The notes beneath the pieces were generated by a model. It had not been told where the DNA came from. It made no database searches and saw only the letters and a program-made list of their open reading frames with translations. Source: CAZMXP01 sp964570285 (GTDB lineage Bacteria > Planctomycetota > PLA2). From it: a stretch of DNA of 24,919 nucleotides. The stretch is from positions 1-24,919 of the forward strand of contig CAZMXP010000067.1 in assembly GCA_964570285.1 (NCBI GenBank), read 5' to 3'. Below are positions 14,358-20,838 of the stretch, in pieces. A program made the translations under genes and the position numbers. Each line of letters begins with the position of its first letter. The stretch's first letter is position 1.

Positions 14358-15278
14358 CCTGCCGCTCGACCGCCTGCAGGCGTGGATGTCGGCGGTGCTG
14401 CTCGGCGGGGGCACCACGGCGGAGGCGCTCGCCGCGCCCGAGGCGTCGGCGATCGTGCCGGCGGACCGCGTCGGCGACGTCGTCCTGCCCTCGCGCTCCC
14501 TCGATCCCGTCGCGCGGCTGCGCATCTACCACGCGATGATCGCGTCGCGCTTCGAGTCCTGCCTCGGCGACGCGTTTCCCGCGCTGAAGGGCGCGCTCGG
14601 CGACCGCTTCCCCGCCCTCGTGCGCGACTACGCCGCCGGCCATCCGTCGCGGAGCTGCACGCTCGCCGACCTCGGGACCGCCCTGCCCGCCTACGTCGCC
14701 GGCTGGGAGGGGCTCGACCAGCCGGCGAGGGACGCCCTCGCGGACCTCGCGCGCCTCGAGCAGGCGGTGGGCGCCGCCTGGGACCTGCCCGCGTCGCGCG
14801 CGCTCTCGGCGGGCGACCTCGACGCCGTCCCGGAGGAGGCGTGGGAGGAGGCGGTGCTCGAGCCCGTCCCCTCGCTTCGGGTCGTGGCGCTCCGCCACGA
14901 CGCGGACGCTGCCTACGAGTCGATCCAGTGGGGGGGGGGCCCCCCCCCACCGCGGGGCCGGGGCCCTTCTCTCGGTCCCGGTGGGGGGGGCCGGGGGGGG
15001 TGCCGCGCCGCCGGGACCGCCGCGTCGCCGTCTACCGGCGCGGGGGCGCCGTGCGGCGGCTCGCGCTCGACCGCCGCGGCTCCGACCTGCTCGCGGCGCT
15101 CTGCGCCGGCCTGCCCCTCGGCGCGGCGCTCTCGCGCTGCCCCGGCGCGCGGCCCGCGCGCATCCGCCGCTGGCTCGCCGCGTGGGTCGCCGCCGGCCTC
15201 TTCCGGGCGGTCTCGCCCGCGCGGAAACCGGAGGCCGTGGCCGGGCATCCAAGCCCGCACCAAGGAGGACGATGCTGA
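14338..15278 (+). CDS. bufC: DUF2063 partner protein (BufC/HvfC-like), frameshifted
   Basis: The first 198 codons (from ATG 14338) give the DUF2063 N-terminal domain: LDRLQAWMSAVLLGG, LRIYHAMIASRFESCLGDAFP, AAGHPSRSCTLADLG, YVAGWEGLD, ADLARLEQAVGAAW, and end in DADAAYESIQW. The frame then breaks in a G/C tract at about 14931-15000 and resumes one frame back from about 15003 with RRVAVYRRGGAVRRLALD, SDLLAALCAGLPLGAAL and IRRWLAAWVAAGLFRAVS, ending at TGA 15276-15278. One missing or two extra bases would restore a protein of about 313 residues. DUF2063 proteins bind the precursor leader and deliver it to the MNIO enzyme. I treat the break as a likely assembly error, though a real mutation is possible. 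Confidence 0.82.
14929..15005. other. low-complexity G/C tract with frameshift
   Basis: Runs of about ten G, ten C, then GGGGCCGGGGCCC, GGTGGGGGGGGCC and eight G occur together inside the DUF2063 gene. The encoded frame is lost across it and regained one frame back. Such tracts are typical sites of sequencing or consensus error, and the C/G runs can also form a hairpin. Confidence 0.75.
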
Positions 15279-15748
15279 TGAACGTGCAGACGCTCTTGAC
15301 CCGCGCCCGTGCGGCCGCGGACTCCCTCGCGCCGGTCGCCCCGCTGATGACGCGGCTCGTCATCGGCGAGGCCTTCGTGCTCACCGGGCTCGGCAAGCTC
15401 GGCCACCTCGACCGCACGACGGCCTTCTTCGCGTCGATCGGGCTGCCGCTGCCCGGCGTGCACGCCGTGCTGGTCGGCGTGCTGGAACTCGTCGGGGGCG
15501 CCTGCCTGATGCTCGGGCTGGGCACGCGGCTCTTCAGCGCGCTGCTGGCCGGCACGATGGGGGTCGCGCTGCTGACCGCGGACCGCGGCGCGCTGCTCGC
15601 CGCGCTCGTGCCCGGCGCCGCGAAGGGGCTCACCGACATCGCGGCGCTCGTCTTCCTGATGTTCTTGCTCTGGCTCGTCGGCAGCGGCGCCGGCCCGCTG
15701 AGCGTGGACCGGCTGCTCGCGCGCCGGGCCGCCGGGACGGGACGCTGA
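15278..15748 (+). CDS. DoxX-family membrane protein (BufD/HvfD-like)
   Basis: The 156-residue protein shows the DoxX pattern: TRLVIGEAFVLTGLGKLGHL, TTAFFASIGLPLPGVHAVLV, VLELVGGACLMLGLGTRLFS, then LLAGTMGVALL and LTDIAALVFLMFLLWLVGSG. About four transmembrane helices are predicted. DoxX proteins are regular members of MNIO operons (HvfD, GigD), with roles in the membrane step or redox support still unclear. Two starts are possible. ATG 15278 overlaps the previous stop (TGATG) and stands nine bases after AAGGAGG (15262-15268); ATG 15272 is only three bases from it, so 15278 is preferred. The NADH dehydrogenase gene begins one base after the stop. Confidence 0.85.
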   Translation: MNVQTLLTRARAAADSLAPVAPLMTRLVIGEAFVLTGLGKLGHLDRTTAFFASIGLPLPGVHAVLVGVLELVGGACLMLGLGTRLFSALLAGTMGVALLTADRGALLAALVPGAAKGLTDIAALVFLMFLLWLVGSGAGPLSVDRLLARRAAGTGR

Positions 15749-15749
15749 G

Positions 15750-17060
15750 ATGGCCGCGCGGAAGAAGACCCGCATCGTGGTCCTCGGCGGCGGCTTCGCC
15801 GGGGTCTACGCGGCGATGGGGCTCGAGCGGAGGTTCCGCAAGGACCCGTCGGTGGAGATCACCCTCGTCAACCGGGAGAACTTCTTCCTGTTCACGCCGA
15901 TGCTGCACGAGGTCGCCGCGAGCGACCTCGACATCACGCACATCGTGAACCCGATCCGCAAGCTGCTCCGGCACGCCGACTTCTTCCACGGCGAGTGCGT
16001 CGGCATCGACCTCGCGGGGCGCACCGTGAAGGTCGCCCACGGCGTCTCGGCCGAGCACCCGCACACGCTCCCCTTCGACCATCTCGTGCTCGCGCTCGGC
16101 GGCACGACGACCTTCTTCGGCACGCCCGGCGCCGCGGAACACGCCTACACGATGAAGTCGCTCGGCGACGCCATCGCGCTGCGCAACCGCCTCATCGAGT
16201 GCATGGAGGAGGCCGACTTCGAGTGCTGCGCGAAGGTGCGGGTGCCGCTGCTGACCTGCGTCGTCGCCGGGGGCGGCTTCGCCGGCGTCGAGACGGCGGC
16301 CGCGCTCCGCGACTTCGTCCAGGAGGCGCTGCCCTTCTACAGGAACCTCCGCCCCGAGCACGTCCGGATGGTGCTCGTCCACAGCGGCGAGGTGATCCTC
16401 CCCGAGCTGAGCGCGAAGCTCGGCCGCTACGCGCAGGAGAAGCTCGCCGAGAGCGGCATCGAGGTGCGCACGAAGACGCGGGTGAAGAGCTGCGACGCGA
16501 ACGGCGTCACGCTGAGCGACGGGACGGTGCTCGACGCCCGCACGCTCGTCTGGACCGCCGGCACGGCGAGCAACCCGCTCGTCGAGGCGCTGCCGTGCGC
16601 GAAGGAGAAGGGGCGCCTCTGCGTCGACTCCTGCATGCGCGTCCCCGGCTTCCCGGGCGTCTGGTCCCTCGGCGACTGCGCGCTGGTCCCCGACCCGCGC
16701 GGCGGGCACTACCCGCCGACGGCGCAGCACGCGTCCCGGCAGGGCAAGCTGCTCGCGGCCAACATCGCCGCCGCGATCGGGGGGAAGGAGCCGCGGCCCT
16801 TCCGGTTCCGGATGCTCGGCCAGCTCGCCGCGATCGGCCGCCGGAAGGGGGTCGCCCAGGTCTTCGGGCTCAAGTTCTCGGGATTCCTCGCGTGGTGGAT
16901 GTGGCGCACGATCTACCTGTCGAAGCTGCCCCGGTTCGAGCGCAAGCTCAGGGTCGCGCTCGACTGGACGCTCGACCTGCTGTTCACCAAGGACCTCGTG
17001 CACATGCCGACCGCCCGTTCGGCGCGCCCGGCGCCCCTCCCCGAGAGGGTGCACGCGTGA
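15750..17060 (+). CDS. ndh: type II NADH:quinone oxidoreductase (NDH-2 family)
   Basis: This 436-residue flavoprotein has two Rossmann motifs: VVLGGGFAGVYAA (about 11-23, FAD) and VVAGGGFAGVETA (about 172-184, NADH). It also has NFFLFTPMLHEVAA, the FAD-ribityl/quinone-site GDCA in VWSLGDCALV, and the AQHASRQGK segment typical of NDH-2. The C-terminal part has FLAWWMWRTIYLSKLP, an amphipathic/hydrophobic membrane-binding segment. It transfers electrons from NADH to quinone without pumping protons. Its place directly after DoxX (1-bp gap) and before an ECF sigma gene makes it part of the RiPP operon. E. coli Ndh has been reported to reduce Cu(II), so a link to metal handling is plausible but inferred. 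Confidence 0.9.
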   Translation: MAARKKTRIVVLGGGFAGVYAAMGLERRFRKDPSVEITLVNRENFFLFTPMLHEVAASDLDITHIVNPIRKLLRHADFFHGECVGIDLAGRTVKVAHGVSAEHPHTLPFDHLVLALGGTTTFFGTPGAAEHAYTMKSLGDAIALRNRLIECMEEADFECCAKVRVPLLTCVVAGGGFAGVETAAALRDFVQEALPFYRNLRPEHVRMVLVHSGEVILPELSAKLGRYAQEKLAESGIEVRTKTRVKSCDANGVTLSDGTVLDARTLVWTAGTASNPLVEALPCAKEKGRLCVDSCMRVPGFPGVWSLGDCALVPDPRGGHYPPTAQHASRQGKLLAANIAAAIGGKEPRPFRFRMLGQLAAIGRRKGVAQVFGLKFSGFLAWWMWRTIYLSKLPRFERKLRVALDWTLDLLFTKDLVHMPTARSARPAPLPERVHA

Positions 17061-17103
17061 GCGCCGCCGCGGGCGACCCGTTCCACGGCGGGCCCGATCG
17101 TGA

Positions 17104-17109
17104 TAGCGT
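17104..17109 (+). promoter_or_regulatory. TAGCGT -10-like box before ECF sigma gene
   Basis: TAGCGT ends exactly 7 bp before the ATG at 17117. A weak -35-like TTCCAC lies 17 bp upstream (17081-17086). This would give a leaderless transcript of the sigma/anti-sigma pair, separate from the RiPP operon, and supports ATG 17117 as the start. Confidence 0.35.
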
Positions 17110-17116
17110 CGTCGGC

Positions 17117-17722
17117 ATGGGAGAGGTCCTGCCGGCCGCGCCGCCGGCGCTGCTCGACCGCCTGCGCGCCGGCGAGGAGGGCGCCTTCGAGGAGGTCGTG
17201 CGCTCCTTCTCGCCGCGGATGATCGCCGTCGCGAGGCGGCTCATGCGCGGCAACGAGGAGGACGCGCGCGACGCCGTGCAGGACGCCTTCCTCTCCGCCT
17301 TCCGGTCGCTCGGGGGCTTCTCCGGCGCGTGCTCGCTCGGCACCTGGCTGCACCGCATCACCGTGAACGCGGCGCTGATGAAGCTGCGCACGCGGCGCCG
17401 GCGCCCGGAGATGGCGCTCGAGGACCTGCTGCCCCGCTTCTCGGAGGACGGCCACTATCTCGACCCGCCGACGCCGTGGCACGAGCGGCCCGACGTGATG
17501 CTCGAGCGCGACGAGACCAAGGCCCTCGTGCGCGCCGCGGTCGACGAGCTGCCGGCGATCTACCGCGAGATCCTGCTGCTGCGGGACATCGCGGGCCTCG
17601 ACAACGGCGAGGCGGCCGAATCCCTGGGCATCACGCGCAACGCGGCGAAGATCCGCCTGCACCGCGCGCACCAGGCGCTGCGCACCCTGCTCGAACAGCG
17701 CCTCGGAAGGAATCCATCATGA
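17117..17722 (+). CDS. ECF-type RNA polymerase sigma factor
   Basis: The protein (201 residues from ATG 17117) has sigma region 2 at about 26-92 (EEDARDAVQDAFLSAFRSL, then GTWLHRITVNAALMKLR) and region 4 at about 137-190 (LPAIYREILLLRDIAGLDN, AESLGITRNAAKIRLHRAHQ). It belongs to the sigma-70/ECF family and lacks regions 1 and 3. A GTG at 17057 is an alternative start: it overlaps the ndh stop (GTGA) and has GAGAGGG eight bases upstream, adding 20 mostly disordered residues. The region 2-4 linker (97-133) is long. The anti-sigma gene overlaps its end by 4 bp. Directly following the RiPP operon, it likely controls it; no shared promoter motif could be confirmed by eye. Confidence 0.88.
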   Translation: MGEVLPAAPPALLDRLRAGEEGAFEEVVRSFSPRMIAVARRLMRGNEEDARDAVQDAFLSAFRSLGGFSGACSLGTWLHRITVNAALMKLRTRRRRPEMALEDLLPRFSEDGHYLDPPTPWHERPDVMLERDETKALVRAAVDELPAIYREILLLRDIAGLDNGEAAESLGITRNAAKIRLHRAHQALRTLLEQRLGRNPS

Positions 17723-17961
17723 CGTGCAGCGAATTCACCGAGTTCCTCGACGCCTACCTCGCGCGCGAGCTGACGGCGGCGGAGGTCTCCGAGTTCGACC
17801 GGCACCTCGTCGTCTGCCAGGCGTGCGTGAACTACCTCGCGACCTACCGGAAGACGGTCGAGCTCGGGAAGGCGGCGTTCGGCAAGCCCGACGAGGACGT
17901 GCCGTCGAGCGTGCCGGAGGACCTCGTCCGCGCGATCCTCGCCTCCAGGAAGTCGCGCTAG
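17719..17961 (+). CDS. zinc-finger (ZAS) anti-sigma factor
   Basis: This 80-residue protein starts at ATG 17719, overlapping the sigma stop (ATGA), with GGAAGGAA just upstream. It has the ZAS zinc-binding signature: Cys3, then His29-x3-Cys33-x2-Cys36 (RHLVVCQACVNYL). No transmembrane helix is present, so it is a soluble cytoplasmic anti-sigma factor. Soluble ZAS proteins usually release their sigma factor when thiols are oxidised or the zinc site is disturbed, which would suit a redox or metal signal. Its TAG stop is interlocked with the stop of the minus-strand gene in the palindrome CTAG (17958-17961). Confidence 0.83.
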   Translation: MTCSEFTEFLDAYLARELTAAEVSEFDRHLVVCQACVNYLATYRKTVELGKAAFGKPDEDVPSSVPEDLVRAILASRKSR

Positions 17962-18824
17962 CCCGAGGCGCGGGCGACGGCGCCGATCTCCCAGCAGGGC
18001 TCGTTCCACGCCGCCATCCAGCCGCGGAATTCCGCCGCATGGCGCGGCGGCACCGCCGCGACCATGCCGATGCCTAGATTGAGCGCCGACGCGGCCTCCG
18101 GGCCGGCGCGCGCGCAGACCGCCGCGACGACGGGGGGCTGCGGCCAGGAGCCCGGATCGAGGCGGCCCCCGATCCCCCCCGACATCGCGCCCGCGAGGCC
18201 GCCCGCGCCCACCGGTGCGAGCGCATGGACCCACCCCTTCGCGAGCGGCTCGAGCAGCACGCCGCGGTAGCTCTTCGCGGGCGCGAGCAGCGCGTCGGCG
18301 ACGGTGCCGTCCGCGCCGGGCATCGCGTCGCCCGGGGCGAGCGCGAGACGGTCGAGCAGCAGCGCGGCGACGGATTCGAAGTCCCCGGGGAAGAGCCCCG
18401 ACGAGGCGAGCCCGAGGATCCGGTCCCCCTCCTCGACGGGCCGCATGCCGAGGCGCCTTCCGACGACCGTCGCTCCGAGGGAGGATCCGCGCACGGGTGT
18501 CGCGCCCGCGAGCGGCAGGAAGTTCCCCCGGCAGCCGCGCGTCAGCCCCTCGAACAGGTCGTCGAGCGTCGCGGGCGCGGCGGCGTCGGTCCCGGCGAAG
18601 AGGTGCAGCGCGACCGGCGTCGCGCCGAGCGCGAGCAGCGCGTTGACGCCGCGGTTCACGAGGTCGGCGCCGAGGCGGATGCAGGCTCCGTGGCGGCGCG
18701 CGAGGTCGAGGCGCCGTCCCCCTGCATCGACGGTGGCCGTGACCAAGTCCGCGCCGACCGGCGCCGCCGTGAGCGGGCCGTGCTCGGCGAGCAGCCGCGA
18801 GAGCGAGGCCAGGGCGGTATGCAT
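17958..18824 (-). CDS. divergent PurM-like (AIR synthase-fold) protein
   Basis: The 288-residue protein follows the AIR-synthase layout: GADLVNRGVNALLALGATPV, LDDLFEGLTRGCR, LGATVVGRRLG, GDRILGLASSGLFPGDFESV, LLAPAKSYRGVLLEPLAKG, and a C-terminal LNLGIGMVAAVP. True PurM is about 340 residues and has HDTIGIDLVAM-, GGETAEM- and HITGGG-type motifs. Here these read ACIRLGADLVN, LAGATPVRG and ALAPVGAGG, so ATP- and substrate-binding residues are changed. It may be a PurM paralog with another or no catalytic role, or a fast-diverging orthologue. The ATG at 18824 follows the -10-like TAGCAT by 6 bp. The stop overlaps the convergent anti-sigma stop. Confidence 0.72.
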   Translation of the reverse strand: MHTALASLSRLLAEHGPLTAAPVGADLVTATVDAGGRRLDLARRHGACIRLGADLVNRGVNALLALGATPVALHLFAGTDAAAPATLDDLFEGLTRGCRGNFLPLAGATPVRGSSLGATVVGRRLGMRPVEEGDRILGLASSGLFPGDFESVAALLLDRLALAPGDAMPGADGTVADALLAPAKSYRGVLLEPLAKGWVHALAPVGAGGLAGAMSGGIGGRLDPGSWPQPPVVAAVCARAGPEAASALNLGIGMVAAVPPRHAAEFRGWMAAWNEPCWEIGAVARASG

Positions 18825-18830
18825 GCCGCC

Positions 18831-18859
18831 ATGCTAGCGCGAGCGCGTTCCGCGGGAAA
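18831..18859 (-). promoter_or_regulatory. promoter for PurM-like gene (TTTCCC-17-TAGCAT)
   Basis: On the minus strand TTTCCC (18859-18854) is followed after 17 bp by TAGCAT (18836-18831), which ends 6 bp before the ATG at 18824. No Shine-Dalgarno is visible, so a leaderless transcript is likely. This is the third such arrangement in the window. Confidence 0.4.
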
Positions 18860-18910
18860 CGGGGGCCCGGCGGGCGGCATCGAACGCGTCAACCCCACCC
18901 GAGGAGCCGC

Positions 18911-20035
18911 ATGAAAGCCGTGGCCGTGTTCCCCGAAGAGAGACAGACGCGCCTTATCGACGAGCGGATGCCGCTCGCGATCGGGCCCGACGAGGCGCTC
19001 GTCCGCGTGCTCGACGTCGGCGTCTGCGGCACCGACCGCGAGATCTGCTCCTTCGAGTACGGCGCGCCGCCCGCGGGCAGCCGCCACCTCGTGCTCGGCC
19101 ACGAGGCGCTCGGCCAGGTCGTCGAGACCGGCCGCCGCGTCTCGCACCTGCGCCCGGGCGACCTCGTCGTGCCGATGGTGCGGCGGCCCTGCGCGCGCGA
19201 GGACTGCCTCGCCTGCCGCTCGGGGCGCCAGGACTTCTGCTACACGGGCGAGTTCGTCGAGCGCGGCATCAACGGCGCCCACGGATTCCTGACCGAGTTC
19301 GTCACCGACGACGCGCGCTACTTCCACGTGCTGCCCGCGGCGCTGCGCGAGGTCGGCGTGCTGATCGAGCCGCTGACGATCGCGCAGAAGGCGCTGCGGC
19401 AGGTCTGGCAGGTGCAGGAACGCCTGCCGTGGGCCTGCCCGGTCGGGGCGGGGGGGGCGCGGGGGGGGTGCCACCGGGCGGTCGTGCTCGGCGCGGGCCC
19501 GGTCGGCCTCCTCGGCGCGATGACCTTCCGCAACGCGGGCTTCGACACCGTCGTCTACTCGCGCGCGCCCGCCCCCAACGACAAGGCGGCGCTCGTCGAG
19601 TCGATCGGCGCGCGCTACCTCTCGTCGGAGCAGGTCCCGGTCGCGGACCTCGCGGCCGCCGTCGGCAACATCGACGTCGTCTTCGAGGCGGTCGGCGCGT
19701 CGCGGATCTCGTTCGACGTGATGCGCGTGCTCGGCACCAACGGCATCTTCGTCTTCACCGGCGTGCCCGGGCGCAAGGCGCCGATGGAGGTCGACACCGA
19801 CCTCTTGATGCGCAACCTCGTGCTGAAGAACCAGGTCGTCTTCGGCACCGTCAACGCGGGCGCCGAGACCTTCGCCGACGCGATCCGCGACCTCGAGGGT
19901 TTCGTCGCGCGCTGGCCCGCGGCGGTGCGCGCGCTGATCACCGGGCGCCACCCGATGGCGCGCTACCCCGAACTCGTGCACGCGCACGGGTCGAGCCGCG
20001 GCATCAAGGACGTCATCGCGGTCGCGGCGGAGTGA
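18911..20035 (+). CDS. glucose 1-dehydrogenase-like zinc-dependent MDR dehydrogenase
   Basis: The 374-residue medium-chain dehydrogenase has catalytic zinc ligands Cys39 (GVCGTDRE), His64 and Glu65 (LGHEALG), and Glu153 (LIEPLT). A structural zinc site is formed by Cys94, Cys99, Cys102 and Cys110. The nucleotide motif GAGPVG is at 194-199. The CGTD start and the C-terminal layout (MEVDTDLLMRNLVLKNQVVF, GTVNAG) fit the archaeal/bacterial glucose dehydrogenase group, which oxidises aldoses with NAD(P)+. GAGGAG precedes the ATG by four bases. A run of G blocks at 19443-19468 encodes GAGGARGG just before the Rossmann motif; the frame is intact but the sequence may contain errors. It is first in an operon with an aquaporin, a GMC oxidoreductase, a VOC protein and a glucosidase. 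Confidence 0.83.
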   Translation: MKAVAVFPEERQTRLIDERMPLAIGPDEALVRVLDVGVCGTDREICSFEYGAPPAGSRHLVLGHEALGQVVETGRRVSHLRPGDLVVPMVRRPCAREDCLACRSGRQDFCYTGEFVERGINGAHGFLTEFVTDDARYFHVLPAALREVGVLIEPLTIAQKALRQVWQVQERLPWACPVGAGGARGGCHRAVVLGAGPVGLLGAMTFRNAGFDTVVYSRAPAPNDKAALVESIGARYLSSEQVPVADLAAAVGNIDVVFEAVGASRISFDVMRVLGTNGIFVFTGVPGRKAPMEVDTDLLMRNLVLKNQVVFGTVNAGAETFADAIRDLEGFVARWPAAVRALITGRHPMARYPELVHAHGSSRGIKDVIAVAAE

Positions 20036-20037
20036 CG

Positions 20038-20838
20038 ATGCGCCGCGCGCTGCTTTCCCACTGGCCCGAGTACCTCATCGAGGCCGCGCTGCTCGGCCTC
20101 TTCATGGTCGCGGCGGCGCTCTTCGGCGTGCTGCTCGAGCACCCGGAGTCGCCGGTGCGCGCGGCGCTCCACGATCCGCTCCCGCGGCGCGTGCTGATGG
20201 GGCTCGCGATGGGCGCGACGGCGGTCGGGCTCATCTATTCGCCGTGGGGCCGGCGCTCCGGCGCGCACCTGAACCCCGTCGTCACGCTGACCTTCCTGCG
20301 CCTCGGCAAGACCACGCGGGAGGACGCGCTGTTCTATGCGCTCTTCCAGTGCGCGGGCGGCGCCGCCGGCGTCGCGCTCGCCTCGGCGGTGGCCGGGGGG
20401 CGGCTCGCCCACGAGAGCGTCCTCTATGTCGCGACGCTGCCGGGTCCCGCCGGGCGCGCGGCGGCGTTTGCCGCCGAGGCGGGCATCTCGTTCCTGCTGA
20501 TGCTCGTGGTGCTCGTCGTCGCGAACCACCCGCGCTGGTGGCGCCGCGCCGGGCTCTGCGCCGGCGCGCTCGTCGCGCTCTATATCAGCTTCGAGGCGCC
20601 GCTCAGCGGCATGAGCATGAACCCCGCGCGCACGCTCGCGTCGGCGCTCCACGCGCGCCGCTGGGACGCCTTCTGGCTCTATGTCGCGGCGCCGCTCGCG
20701 GGCATGCTCCTCGCCGCGCAGTTCTACCTCTGGCGCCACGGCCTCTCGCGCGTGCTCTGCGCGAAGCTCCACCACGGCGGCGGTCGCTGCATCTTCCGCT
20801 GCCGCCATCACCACGGAGATACCCATGGAACGGTATGA
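20038..20838 (+). CDS. MIP/aquaporin-family channel
   Basis: The 266-residue membrane protein has the two half-helix motifs of the family: HLNPVVT (NPV in place of the first NPA) and MNPART. About six hydrophobic helices surround them. It should conduct water or small neutral solutes such as glycerol through the inner membrane. GGAG at 20029-20032 sets the ATG at 20038; GTG at 20032 is an alternative with GTGA overlap. The C-terminal tail is rich in Cys and His (CAKLHHGGGRCIFRCRHHHG), which is unusual for a channel and could bind metal. The next gene overlaps by 14 bp. Confidence 0.88.
   Translation: MRRALLSHWPEYLIEAALLGLFMVAAALFGVLLEHPESPVRAALHDPLPRRVLMGLAMGATAVGLIYSPWGRRSGAHLNPVVTLTFLRLGKTTREDALFYALFQCAGGAAGVALASAVAGGRLAHESVLYVATLPGPAGRAAAFAAEAGISFLLMLVVLVVANHPRWWRRAGLCAGALVALYISFEAPLSGMSMNPARTLASALHARRWDAFWLYVAAPLAGMLLAAQFYLWRHGLSRVLCAKLHHGGGRCIFRCRHHHGDTHGTV

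Noticed and set aside
13155..18884. Shared GGCATCGAA upstream of the precursor (13155-13163) and the sugar dehydrogenase (18876-18884)
   Set aside because: The same string occurs inside coding sequence (for example near 11132), and distances to the starts differ (41 and 26 bp), so it is not a convincing operator.
19443..19468. G-run block as a frameshift in the sugar dehydrogenase
   Set aside because: The frame is the same before and after (Rossmann motif GAGPVG follows correctly), so at most there are substitution errors.
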